DNA from: Rhodobiaceae bacterium
GTDB taxonomy: Bacteria; Pseudomonadota; Alphaproteobacteria; Rhizobiales; Tepidamorphaceae
Assembly (NCBI GenBank): GCA_020637895.1
Contig: JACKJP010000008.1
Coordinates: 62,001-126,000 of the forward strand
Direction of reading: 5' to 3'
DNA: 64,000 nucleotides
A program made the position numbers and the translations under genes. Shown here one piece after another: positions 30,152 through 38,299 of this stretch. Every line of letters begins with the position of its first letter. Position 1 is the stretch's first letter. The notes under the pieces are model-generated. The model had not been told where the DNA came from. It did no database searches and saw only the letters and a list, made by a program, of their open reading frames with translations.

Positions 30152-30192
30152 TCGATAGCCCTTGATGCTATCGATAGCGGATGGATCAAGGG
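30152..30192 (+). repeat. Overlapping inverted repeats in the cpdR leader
   Basis: TCGATAGC (30152-30159) pairs with GCTATCGA (30167-30174), and CCCTTGAT (30159-30166), the loop of that hairpin, pairs perfectly with ATCAAGGG (30185-30192). The two stems cannot both form fully. They lie 22-62 bases before the cpdR start. Confidence 0.7.
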
Positions 30193-30213
30193 CGAATCGG
30201 GAAACCTGCCTAA

Positions 30214-30573
30214 ATGACGAAAATTCTGCTTGCCGAAGATGATAACGACATGCGCCGCTTCCTCGTGCGGGCGCTGGAAAACGCCGGGCATGAAGTTGTC
30301 GATTTCGACAATGGCAAAAGCGCCTATTCACGGCTTCAGGAAGAAACGTTCAGCCTGCTGCTGACGGATATCGTGATGCCGGAGATGGACGGCATCGAAC
30401 TGGCGCGCAGGGCAAGCGAACTCGATCCGGATATCAAGGTAATGTTCATTACCGGGTTTGCCGCTGTTGCGCTCAATCCGGATTCTCAGGCGCCGCGCAA
30501 CGCCAAGATCCTGTCAAAGCCGTTTCACCTGCGTGATCTGGTTGCCCAGGTCGAGCGGATGATTGCGGCCTGA
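30214..30573 (+). CDS. cpdR: Cell-cycle response regulator CpdR
   Basis: A 119-residue single receiver domain: AEDDND acidic pair, phosphoacceptor Asp in LLLTDIVMPEMDG, switch Thr in FITGFA and Lys in LSKPFH. The near-identity of blocks such as MRRFLVRALENAG and FAAVALNPDSQAP with rhizobial CpdR makes the assignment secure. Unphosphorylated CpdR directs ClpXP to destroy cell-cycle proteins, and the CckA-ChpT relay phosphorylates and inactivates it. It is transcribed alone, and its leader contains competing inverted repeats. Confidence 0.95.
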   Translation: MTKILLAEDDNDMRRFLVRALENAGHEVVDFDNGKSAYSRLQEETFSLLLTDIVMPEMDGIELARRASELDPDIKVMFITGFAAVALNPDSQAPRNAKILSKPFHLRDLVAQVERMIAA

Positions 30574-30583
30574 CGGACGCTGC

Positions 30584-31534
30584 CTAGCCTTCCACTTTCT
30601 TCTTCTTGCGAATACCGCCCCAGCGGTTGTGCTGCCACAGCCACTGGCCGGGGTTCTCGCGCACCCAGCCCTGAATGACGTCGGAAATCACCTGCGCGGC
30701 GGCCGGCAGGTCGATTTCGCCCTTTGCATCCCGGGGCATCGGGATTTCTTCAGTCAGTTCAATGCGGAAACGGCCCTTCGGCAGGCGAATCACCCGGCAG
30801 CCATGCACCGGAGCGTCGAACTTTCGCAAAAGCTTCGGCACGACGGGGTTCATCAGGACCGGCCGCCCGAACATCTGGCCAATGGGTCCGCGCCAGTAGC
30901 GCTGGTCGACGAGCAGCCCGAGATGCCCATTCGCTTCAAGTGTCGCGGCCATGCCGAACACGGCACTTGAGCCGGTCGGAAGCATGTCGCCCATGATGTC
31001 GGCGCGGACACGCCTGATATACTCGGCGATGCGGCGGTTATTGGGGGTGCGGTAGAGCACCGTCACTTCGAGCCCATGGCGGGCTGCGGCGATTGCCGGC
31101 AACTCCCAGTTCGCCAGATGCGCGGAAAAGATGATTGCCGGTTTGCCGTCATTGGCGAGGCGATCGAAGATTTCGGCGCCCTCGATCTCGATATTGCCCT
31201 GGTTCTGTCCATCGAAATCGTAGATCGCGGCCATATGCGGATACTCGGCGGCGACGCGTCCGAGATTGTCCCAGGATTGGGCGACGATGGCGTCAATCTC
31301 GGCGTCGGTCTTTTCCGGAAAGGCGGCCTTCACATTCGCGCGGGCAAGGCGGTCCTGCTTGGTCAGCTTGCCGAAGGTGCGGGCAAGGTAGCCGAACAAA
31401 TTGCCGGCCCGTCGCGGCCCGAGAAGCCTGATCAGTCCAAGGACCGAGAAGGCAGCCTGTGCGACCAGCCAGTCGATCACCTGCTTGAGGCGCAGCTTGA
31501 ACCGGTAGCTGAGTGGGGCCTTCCGCGACTTCAT
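30584..31534 (-). CDS. lpxXL: Lipid A long-chain acyltransferase (LpxXL/HtrB family)
   Basis: A 316-residue inner-membrane acyltransferase with one N-terminal helix and the catalytic HX4E motif in FSAHLANWEL. Other family blocks are LYRTPNN and LLVDQRYWRG. As last gene of the acpXL cluster it should move the very long acyl chain, such as 27-hydroxyoctacosanoate, from AcpXL to lipid A. The ATG at 31534 is 13 bases after the dehydrogenase stop and has no good ribosome site, so translation probably depends on the gene before it. Confidence 0.92.
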   Translation of the reverse strand: MKSRKAPLSYRFKLRLKQVIDWLVAQAAFSVLGLIRLLGPRRAGNLFGYLARTFGKLTKQDRLARANVKAAFPEKTDAEIDAIVAQSWDNLGRVAAEYPHMAAIYDFDGQNQGNIEIEGAEIFDRLANDGKPAIIFSAHLANWELPAIAAARHGLEVTVLYRTPNNRRIAEYIRRVRADIMGDMLPTGSSAVFGMAATLEANGHLGLLVDQRYWRGPIGQMFGRPVLMNPVVPKLLRKFDAPVHGCRVIRLPKGRFRIELTEEIPMPRDAKGEIDLPAAAQVISDVIQGWVRENPGQWLWQHNRWGGIRKKKKVEG

Positions 31535-31547
31535 GGGTTTTGGGCGA

Positions 31548-32573
31548 TCAGTCGAAGGTGACAACGATCTTGCCGAAAACCTTGCGGCTTTCCAGTCGCT
31601 CAAGGCCGGTGACAATATCGTCCAGCGTGATCACCGTATCGATGACCGGCAGGATGCCGCGTTCCATCTTGCCGAGGCCGTCGGCGATGTTGCGCATCGT
31701 GCAGCCGAAACTGCCGAACAGCTTGAGTTGCTGTTGAAACAGCTGGAACAGATTGATCTGGGCCGTGATTCCGGTGGTCGATCCGCAGGTAACCAGACGC
31801 CCGCCCTTCTTCATGGAGAACATGGAGCCGCTCCATGTATCGACGCCAACATGTTCGAAGACCACGTCGACGCCCTTTTTCTTCGTCAGCTTGCGCACCA
31901 CGCCCTCGAAGCGTTCCTCGCGATAATTGATGACATCGTCAGCGCCGAGCGCCTTGGCCCTGGCGCCCTTCTCGTCATCTCCGACGGTGGTGATGACATG
32001 CGCGCCTACATCCTTGGAAAGGCGGATGGCGGCCGTCCCGATCCCGCTGCCGCCGGCATGGACGAGGATGGTCTCGCCGGCCTTCAGCTTCGCGTTGTCG
32101 AACAGCATGTGTTCCACGGTACCGAACGTGACGGGCGCGCAGGCCGCATCGGTGATCGCAACGCCGTCGGGGATGGGCACGCAGTAACGTGCGCCGATGT
32201 TGAGTTTCTCGCGGGCAAAGCCATCCAGATGGAAGCCCATGACCCCGCCCGGATTCTCGCACAGATTGTCGCGGCCTTCGCGGCAGGCAGGGCAGGCGCC
32301 GCAGGTGACCGCGCCGTAGAGCGCAACCCTGTCGCCGACCTTGCGATCGATTACACCCTCACCGACGGCGATGACCTCGCCGACCGCCTCTGCGCCGACT
32401 GTAAGGGGCAGCTTGCGCTTGGCGAAGGCCATGCCGCGGAAACCCCAGACGTCGATATGGTTGAGCGCCATCGCCTTCACGGCGATCTGCACTTCGCCCG
32501 GCGCCGGCGCGGCGGGTGCCTCGATATCGGTCAGTTCGGCCCGGCGCTCGCCGGTAATCTGCAACGCCCGCAT
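31548..32573 (-). CDS. Zinc-binding alcohol dehydrogenase family protein of the VLCFA cluster
   Basis: A 341-residue medium-chain dehydrogenase/reductase. It has the GroES-like N-terminal half with the structural zinc cysteines in CGACPACREGRDNLC, and a Rossmann half starting at VHAGGSGIGTAAI. The usual catalytic zinc Cys near residue 40 is replaced by an HIDVWGFRG segment, as in quinone-oxidoreductase-like members. Its place between fabF1XL and lpxXL matches the order in Sinorhizobium, where a homolog is part of the very-long-chain lipid A operon; it may serve enoyl reduction, which is inferred. The start overlaps the preceding stop by one base. Confidence 0.88.
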   Translation of the reverse strand: MRALQITGERRAELTDIEAPAAPAPGEVQIAVKAMALNHIDVWGFRGMAFAKRKLPLTVGAEAVGEVIAVGEGVIDRKVGDRVALYGAVTCGACPACREGRDNLCENPGGVMGFHLDGFAREKLNIGARYCVPIPDGVAITDAACAPVTFGTVEHMLFDNAKLKAGETILVHAGGSGIGTAAIRLSKDVGAHVITTVGDDEKGARAKALGADDVINYREERFEGVVRKLTKKKGVDVVFEHVGVDTWSGSMFSMKKGGRLVTCGSTTGITAQINLFQLFQQQLKLFGSFGCTMRNIADGLGKMERGILPVIDTVITLDDIVTGLERLESRKVFGKIVVTFD

Positions 32574-33844
32574 CAGGCCGGTTCCGCCGAAAGCACGACG
32601 CAGGCATTCTGGCCGCCAAAGCCGAACGAGTTCGACAGGATATGGCGAACGCGATGCTGCCGCGCTTTGAAGGGCACGACATCCAGTTCGATCGTCGGGT
32701 CGGGCTCGTTATAGTTGATCGTCGGCGGCACACACTGATGTTCGATCGTGAGCAGGCTGATGACCGCCTCGATGGCACCTGCGGCAGTCAGCGTATGGCC
32801 GATCATCGACTTGTTGGAACTGATCGGAATTTCGCGAATCCTTTCGCCGAAGACGGTCGAAACGCCAAGGCTCTCCATCTTGTCATTTTCCGGCGTGCCG
32901 GTGCCGTGGGCGTTGATGTAATCGATATCGTCAGGCGACACGCCAGAATCGGCGAGGGCCAGGTTCATGGCCGCGATAATCGCCTTACCGTCGGGATTGG
33001 ACCGCGTGCGGTGGAAACCGTCCGCACGCTCGCCGACGCCCGCGATATAGCCGAGAATCTTGGCGCCGCGCCTGTGCGCATGTTCGGCACTCTCCAGCAC
33101 GAGGGCTGCCGCGCCTTCTGCCATGACGAAGCCGTCGCGGTTCTTGGAGAAGGGCCGCGAGGCGCCTTCGGGCTTTTCATTCTGCGTCGACAGGGCAGAC
33201 AGGAGCGAGAAGCGGATCATGGATTCGCTTGTCATCGAGGCATCTGACGCGATCACGAGCGCAGCTTCCGTCTCGCCGCGGCGGATGGCTTCGACGCCAA
33301 GCTGTATCGCTGTCGCGCCGGACGCGCAGGCTGTCGTCAGCGAAATCGGCGCGCCCTTGGTGCCAAAGCGCTCGGCTGTGCGTTCGGCGATTCCGCCGAA
33401 CATGAAGCGGGCGTGATGCTGCGGATAACGGTTCGCGATGTCGAGGATCGCGGGATAGGTCACCGGGCGCACATTGGTCGCGCGTGCGAGTTCCGTGCGC
33501 TGCGGCCATTCAACCTCGATCGGCGGAATCGCCATGAATAGCGGCCCCGGAAAATCGCCGATCTCAAGCCCGCTCTGCTGCAGGGCTTCCTCGCCGGTCA
33601 TGGCGGCAAGCTTTTCGGAAAGGTCGGGAACGGTCAGCGGCTCGACCTCGACGAAATCGATCGTGCCGCCGATCGTCGTGCGCAGGCCTTCCACGGGAAA
33701 GCGCGTAATCCGGTGGATGCCGGACTTACCCGCGGTCAGCGAGGCCCAGTTCTCGGCCTTGCCGGCGCCAAGCGACGTGACCATCCCGGCGCCTGTGACG
33801 GCGATGAGCGGACGGCCCTGGCTATCTGTATAGGTGCTGGACAT
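32573..33844 (-). CDS. fabF1XL: Beta-ketoacyl-ACP synthase FabF1XL
   Basis: A 423-residue KAS II-type condensing enzyme with an intact Cys-His-His triad: Cys173 in TTACASGA, His313 in NAHGTGTPEN and His350 in NKSMIGHTLTAAG. It would elongate the acyl chain held on AcpXL to about 28 carbons. It follows the second KAS by 27 bases and overlaps the dehydrogenase start by one base. It is the catalytically complete partner of the pair, as its neighbour lacks one catalytic histidine. Confidence 0.92.
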   Translation of the reverse strand: MSSTYTDSQGRPLIAVTGAGMVTSLGAGKAENWASLTAGKSGIHRITRFPVEGLRTTIGGTIDFVEVEPLTVPDLSEKLAAMTGEEALQQSGLEIGDFPGPLFMAIPPIEVEWPQRTELARATNVRPVTYPAILDIANRYPQHHARFMFGGIAERTAERFGTKGAPISLTTACASGATAIQLGVEAIRRGETEAALVIASDASMTSESMIRFSLLSALSTQNEKPEGASRPFSKNRDGFVMAEGAAALVLESAEHAHRRGAKILGYIAGVGERADGFHRTRSNPDGKAIIAAMNLALADSGVSPDDIDYINAHGTGTPENDKMESLGVSTVFGERIREIPISSNKSMIGHTLTAAGAIEAVISLLTIEHQCVPPTINYNEPDPTIELDVVPFKARQHRVRHILSNSFGFGGQNACVVLSAEPA

Positions 33845-33871
33845 TGCGGTACCTCGGGTCAGACGGCCGGA

Positions 33872-35086
33872 TCACACAGCTTCGACGAGCGCCATGGCCT
33901 CGCCGCGCCAGTGCCCCCAGCCGGTGACGATAGCATGACGGACCTCGCCGGAAAGCGGCTTCTCGAGCCCGGTTGCATCGCGTGGCGGAAAGATATTCCC
34001 ATCGCTCACCGTCAGTGCGGCGAGCGCGAGGTTGAGCAGGAATTGCGGCTCCATGCCATGACCCAGCATCGTGCCGGTCGCCCGGACGGCGGTATCGGGG
34101 CGGACGTCGCAGATCGACGTCAGGAAAGCGCGTTCTTCCGCCGTGGCCGCACCGGCGCCGCTCGCGCCGGAAAGGATGGCAAGCGGCTTGCCTTCGGTGG
34201 AGGGGGACAGCGCCTGCCATTGCCGGTGCGCGATTTCACCGGCCTCGCCCGGCTTGCGGGCGCAGCGGTCGGCCTCGATGCCGGTGAGCTTTGCGAGCGG
34301 CCTGGCACCCCGCGCCTTGGCGTGCTCGGGCGATTCCATGACAAGAAACGCGCCCATGCTGCCGAAGACCGCGCCGGGATTGGCCTCGCGTTCCCAGACA
34401 GGCTTCCATTCACCGCGAAGGGCTGCCTCGGCAAAGGCGAGCACCAGAAGCATGTCGGGCCGCGCCGCATTGAACGATCCGCCGACGAGGCAGATTTCAC
34501 TCTGACCGGCGGCGATCCTGGCATGACCGATACGCGCTGCATCGGCGCCGCAGGCTTCCTCGCCCATGAAGGTGCGGGATGTGCCGGTGACACCGTGAAC
34601 GATCGAGATATTGCCGGCGAGCAGGTTGGGAAGCTGCGCCAGAAACAGTGTTGGCCGCAGGTCGCCGTTGAGCTGTTCAAGGATCGCGCGGTCGCCGAGG
34701 GACGCGCCTTCGGCAAGCTTCGTCATCACGGCTTCATCGACAGAGATATCGCGCTCTCCGCCGCCGGCCGCGACGACCATGTCCATCGTGGCGAGCAGGT
34801 CGGCATTGTCCTTCACACCGGCGTTCTCGAGCGCCATGCCGGCGGCGTAGACGCCATAGCGCTGCCACGGCTCCATCTGTCGCTGGTCGCCGCGGCGCGG
34901 GATCTGCGCCGACAGATCGACTTCGCACATCGGGTGGTAGGGATACGGGGCGAGGGCATCGCGGTCGAGCACGGGCCCTCGGCCCGACGTATCGTTGAGA
35001 GCAGCGCGGTGCGGCTCCATCCCTTCTCCCAGCGAAGAGATGATCCCGATTCCGGTAATCCAGACGTCGCGTCTTTTCTGGCTCAT
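33872..35086 (-). CDS. fabF2XL: Beta-ketoacyl-ACP synthase-like protein FabF2XL (degenerate active site)
   Basis: A 404-residue thiolase-fold protein of the KAS family. Aligned by eye with FabF1XL, the nucleophile is kept as Cys179 in EEACGAD and the second histidine as His343 in MLGHGMEPQ, but the first catalytic histidine of HGTGT is replaced by a SGASG segment near 306-310. It may therefore work as a chain-length or partner subunit in a heterodimer with FabF1XL, as in polyketide KS-CLF pairs; this is inference. Its position between fabZXL and fabF1XL is conserved in rhizobia. Confidence 0.88.
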   Translation of the reverse strand: MSQKRRDVWITGIGIISSLGEGMEPHRAALNDTSGRGPVLDRDALAPYPYHPMCEVDLSAQIPRRGDQRQMEPWQRYGVYAAGMALENAGVKDNADLLATMDMVVAAGGGERDISVDEAVMTKLAEGASLGDRAILEQLNGDLRPTLFLAQLPNLLAGNISIVHGVTGTSRTFMGEEACGADAARIGHARIAAGQSEICLVGGSFNAARPDMLLVLAFAEAALRGEWKPVWEREANPGAVFGSMGAFLVMESPEHAKARGARPLAKLTGIEADRCARKPGEAGEIAHRQWQALSPSTEGKPLAILSGASGAGAATAEERAFLTSICDVRPDTAVRATGTMLGHGMEPQFLLNLALAALTVSDGNIFPPRDATGLEKPLSGEVRHAIVTGWGHWRGEAMALVEAV

Positions 35087-35147
35087 GTCCTGTCCGTTGT
35101 CCGGTTCATTTCTAGTGCGCAGGCGGCCTGACTCTCAAGCGGCGGGT

Positions 35148-35600
35148 TCAAGCATTGAGGATACGTTCCTTGACCTCCAGCAGCGCCGATTTCATGACCT
35201 CTGAAGGAAAGGGTGTGACAACGTAGCTCAGAGAGGCATTGGCGACCCGCTTGCCGTTGTGACTGATCTCGGCCTCGCCGACCGCGTAGCCCTGACCGTC
35301 CTGAAGCAGCGTTGCGTCGATCAGCAGTGTCGTTTCCGGCTCGATGAAGCGCCGGATCTTCGCCTTCGTGACGCCGGTCAGCAGCGGCACGCGCGCCCAC
35401 TCCAGCACATTCAGCGTCAAAAACCCCAGCGATTGCGCCATCGCCTCGATCATCAGCGTGCCGGGCAGCAGCGGGTGGCCGGGAAAATGACCCTCGAAGA
35501 CCGTGCTCTTTTCGGGAACGATCGCCTCGATGCGGATGGTACGCCTGTCCAGATCCATTTCGACGACGCGGTCGATCATCTGGAAATATTCAAGCTGCAT
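35148..35600 (-). CDS. fabZXL: 3-hydroxyacyl-ACP dehydratase of the VLCFA cluster
   Basis: A 150-residue hot-dog fold dehydratase. The FabZ active-site segment FEGHFPGHPLLPG gives His38, and the following helix LMIEAMAQ gives Glu52. It would remove water from the 3-hydroxyacyl chain on AcpXL during elongation. It lies 56 bases downstream of acpXL and 61 before fabF2XL in the same direction. Confidence 0.93.
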   Translation of the reverse strand: MQLEYFQMIDRVVEMDLDRRTIRIEAIVPEKSTVFEGHFPGHPLLPGTLMIEAMAQSLGFLTLNVLEWARVPLLTGVTKAKIRRFIEPETTLLIDATLLQDGQGYAVGEAEISHNGKRVANASLSYVVTPFPSEVMKSALLEVKERILNA

Positions 35601-35656
35601 GTCGGATCACGGCCGTTCCGGCGCTATCACTGGGCGCCGCCTCGTTCGCTGAGCAG

Positions 35657-35938
35657 TCAGGCGTTCTTGGCCTGAACCAGTTCGTCGACGCGGGCGCAAA
35701 GGTTCTTCATGACGAAATAGTCTTCCGCCGTCGCGTTGCCCTGGTTGACGTCCTCGGTCCACTGCTCGTGGGGAACCTTGATGCCGAATGCCTTGTCGAC
35801 GGCGAAAACGACGTCGAGAAAGTCGAGGCTGTCGATTCCCAGATCGTCGATCACATGGCTCTCGGGCGTGATGTCGTCGCGCGGGATATCGCACGTGTCG
35901 GCAATGATATCGGCGACAGTATCGTAAGTGGACGCCAT
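35657..35938 (-). CDS. acpXL: Acyl carrier protein AcpXL
   Basis: A 93-residue specialised acyl carrier for very-long-chain fatty acids of lipid A. The phosphopantetheine site is Ser37 in GIDSLDFLD. The C-terminal half (VPHEQWTEDVN...YFVMKNLCARVDELV) is longer and different from housekeeping AcpP and is typical of AcpXL. It is the first gene of a six-gene unit. The C28 chain spans the outer membrane and helps cell envelope stability and host infection in rhizobia and Brucella. Confidence 0.96.
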   Translation of the reverse strand: MASTYDTVADIIADTCDIPRDDITPESHVIDDLGIDSLDFLDVVFAVDKAFGIKVPHEQWTEDVNQGNATAEDYFVMKNLCARVDELVQAKNA

Positions 35939-36215
35939 GCTTTACCTCCTGGGCGCTGCGCCATTGTCGGCGCCGGCAGATAGCGCGGCCATGAAAAACC
36001 GGTGCGCACAAGGGCCGGCAGCCGCATATTCCGCGCCCGGTCTAGCCGAGGATGGCCGGGCTTGCAATGCCTTGTTGCAGCGCGGCGTTTAACGTTCGCG
36101 CCGCGCCTGGCGCGCGGGAAACCGGTTGGGCTTGCACCGCGCGGCCCGTCCGGCTATATCGCCTTGTCTGACATCGACGGTCCGAGCCCTCGCGGCGGGT
36201 CGTGACGGATGCCAA

Positions 36216-36290
36216 GGGCGGTTAGCTCAGCGGGAGAGCACTACGTTGACATCGTAGGGGTCACTGGTTCAATCCCAGTACCGCCCACCA
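36216..36290 (+). tRNA. tRNA-Val (GAC)
   Basis: A 75-base cloverleaf including an encoded CCA. Acceptor GGGCGGT pairs with ACCGCCC, the D arm is GCTC...GAGC, the anticodon stem CTACG/CGTAG holds loop TTGACAT with anticodon GAC, and the T arm contains GGTTCAATCC. No integrase or truncated copy is seen next to it. Confidence 0.97.
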
Positions 36291-36389
36291 TTTTCCCTCG
36301 CCATCGACCTTCAATATTGCGTGATGTTCGCGTTCCCGTTTGGCACGTGCGGCGAAATGGTCACAGGCAGAGAAGTTCACGCGGGCGCG

Positions 36390-36418
36390 TTGACAATCCG
36401 CGGCGATTTTGGCTATCT
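36390..36418 (+). promoter_or_regulatory. Sigma-70 type promoter of the L36 gene
   Basis: TTGACA (36390-36395), a 17-base spacer and CTATCT (36413-36418) match the alphaproteobacterial housekeeping consensus TTGAC-N17-CTATAT well. It gives a leader of about 95 bases before the L36 ATG, containing a short GCCGGC-rich palindrome. Confidence 0.7.
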
Positions 36419-36520
36419 GCCGCCTGAATTCGCCGGCGAATGTGCCGGCGTTGATGTTTCAGGTGCCGCAGCCGACCAGGCGCGGCGCGAAAATCGAAGG
36501 GCCGGCAACGGTTTAGTGGC

Positions 36521-36646
36521 ATGAAGATTCGCAATTCCCTGAAGTCGCTGCGCGGCCGTCATCGTGACAATCGTCTCGTTCGCCGCCGCGGACGCGTCTA
36601 CGTCATCAACAAGACCAACCGCCGCTTCAAGGCGCGTCAGGGCTGA
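36521..36646 (+). CDS. rpmJ: 50S ribosomal protein L36, zinc-independent form
   Basis: A 41-residue basic protein of the large ribosomal subunit, beginning MKIRNSLKSLRGRHRDN and ending NRRFKARQG. The C4-type cysteine/histidine zinc ligands of the common L36 are absent, so this is the cysteine-free form (YkgO-like), which is the normal L36 in many alphaproteobacteria. It is isolated from other ribosomal genes, as usual for this form, and has its own promoter. Confidence 0.95.
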   Translation: MKIRNSLKSLRGRHRDNRLVRRRGRVYVINKTNRRFKARQG

Positions 36647-36705
36647 TTTTCCCACTCGCGATCGCCGATTGAATTCTTTTTCGGTCGCGCGTAGCCTCGT
36701 TCATC

Positions 36706-37314
36706 ATGACGAGGCTTGCGCGACTTTTTCTGTTCGTAGCCCTGGCGTTCTGCCAGCCTGTGCATGCGGCCCAGCCGGAAGCGGAAGGCGCGCCGGCGGT
36801 TGCGGCTCCGCCTGCGGCCAAACCTGCCCGTAAACCCCCGACCGTCACCGACCTTCTGGATGCTCTCGGCCAGGCTCAGGACCCGGCCGTCGGCGAAGTT
36901 CTGCAAACGCAGATTCTGACGCGGTGGGGCCAGTCGGGCAGCGATACGGTCGATCTTCTGATGCAATGGGCGATGGGCGCGATGGAAGAAAAGGACTTCG
37001 CGCTCGCGCTCGATCTCCTGAGCGAAATCATCATCATCAAGCCGGATTATGCGGAAGGCTGGAACAAGCGCGCCACCGTCTACTACCTGATCGACGAGTA
37101 CGCGCTGTCGATGTCCGACATCAATCACGTGCTGCAACTCGAACCGCGCCATTTCGGCGCTCTGAGCGGTCTCGGCCTCATTCTCAAGGAAACCGGCGAC
37201 AAGAAGAATGCGCTTGCCGCTTTCCGTCGCGCGCTCGCGGTCAATCCCTTCCTCGACAATGCGCGCGAGGCGGCCGACGAGCTGACTGTTCAGGTCGAGG
37301 GTCGCGGCATCTGA
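36706..37314 (+). CDS. Periplasmic tetratricopeptide repeat protein
   Basis: A 202-residue exported protein with a signal peptide (cleavage near VHA22), an Ala/Pro linker to about 45, then a helical part with about three TPR units (KPDYAEGWNKRATVYYLIDEYALSMSDINHVLQLEP, HFGALSGLGLILKETGDKKNALAAFRRALAVNP). TPRs bind other proteins; the partner is unknown. It follows L36 by 59 bases and may be read from the same promoter. Confidence 0.85.
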   Translation: MTRLARLFLFVALAFCQPVHAAQPEAEGAPAVAAPPAAKPARKPPTVTDLLDALGQAQDPAVGEVLQTQILTRWGQSGSDTVDLLMQWAMGAMEEKDFALALDLLSEIIIIKPDYAEGWNKRATVYYLIDEYALSMSDINHVLQLEPRHFGALSGLGLILKETGDKKNALAAFRRALAVNPFLDNAREAADELTVQVEGRGI

Positions 37315-37360
37315 AGTGGCACTGCAAATCCGTCATCGGATTTGGCGCGTATAGAGCGCC

Positions 37361-38299
37361 ATGACGCTCTTCATTATATTTCTGGTCATTCTTACCGCGT
37401 GCCTTTTTTCGTACACGCGCTGGCGCGCGGCGGCCATCGAAACCGCCTTCCCGCCGCAGGGGCGAATCATCGACGTCGATGGCGTGAAGGTTCATGTGCT
37501 CGAAGCCGGCCCGAAGGACGCGCCCGCTGTCGTTCTTGTGCATGGCGCCAGCGGCAACGCGCTCGATCAGATGCTGGGTCTGGGTCAGGTGCTTGCGCAG
37601 ACGCGGCGCGTCATCGCATTCGACCGCCCCGGCCTCGGCTACAGCGAGCGACCTGACCGCGCCGGGATATCGACGCCTACCGGTCAGGCGCGACTTTTCG
37701 CCTCGGCAATGGCAGCGATCGGTCTGGAAAAGGCGCTTGTCGTCGGACACTCCTGGGGCGGCGCGATGGCGCTGGCCATGGCGCTGGATTTTCCCGGCAG
37801 GGTTTCCGGGCTGGTACTGCTCGCACCGGTCAGTCACCCCTGGCCGGGTGGTATCACGTGGTATTACCGTCTCGCGGGCCTGCCGGTCGTTGGCCGGGCT
37901 TTCTGCTCTCTATTCGTCATGCCGGTCGGTGAGAATGTGGTGGACGGATCTGCAGCGGGGGCATTCAAACCAGAGCCGCCGCCTGCCGACTACACACGCA
38001 GGATCGCGGCCAAGCTTCTGCTCCGGCCGAAATCTTTCCGGGCGAACGGGCGGGACATGTGCGACCTCAAGGCATCGGTGGCCGCGCAGGCAGAGCGCTA
38101 TGGCGAAATCGGAATGCCGACGCTCATCATGACCGGTGACCGCGACGGGTCGGTTTCGCCCGATATCCATTCACGCGCATTGGCAAGGCAGATCGGCGGG
38201 GCACGGCTGATCATGCTGGCGGGCGCCGGGCACATGCCGCACTGGACCGCCCGGGAACGCATCGCGGCCGAGATCGCCGACATGTTTCCGTCAGTCTGA
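37361..38299 (+). CDS. Alpha/beta hydrolase
   Basis: A 312-residue hydrolase with an N-terminal hydrophobic segment (about 1-17) that may anchor it in the membrane. It has a VLVHGASGN oxyanion motif, nucleophile Ser in VVGHSWGGAM, an Asp in MTGDRDGSV and a His in GAGHMPHW. The fold matches haloalkane dehalogenase, epoxide hydrolase and esterase relatives, and the substrate cannot be set. Its last nine bases overlap the end of the opposing pyruvate kinase gene. Confidence 0.82.
   Translation: MTLFIIFLVILTACLFSYTRWRAAAIETAFPPQGRIIDVDGVKVHVLEAGPKDAPAVVLVHGASGNALDQMLGLGQVLAQTRRVIAFDRPGLGYSERPDRAGISTPTGQARLFASAMAAIGLEKALVVGHSWGGAMALAMALDFPGRVSGLVLLAPVSHPWPGGITWYYRLAGLPVVGRAFCSLFVMPVGENVVDGSAAGAFKPEPPPADYTRRIAAKLLLRPKSFRANGRDMCDLKASVAAQAERYGEIGMPTLIMTGDRDGSVSPDIHSRALARQIGGARLIMLAGAGHMPHWTARERIAAEIADMFPSV

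Noticed and set aside
36002..36205. Small open frame of 67 codons before tRNA-Val
   Set aside because: No ribosome site and no resemblance to any family; treated as intergenic leader of acpXL.
36216..36290. tRNA-Val as an integration site
   Set aside because: No integrase, no partial repeat of the tRNA end and no change in gene character downstream.
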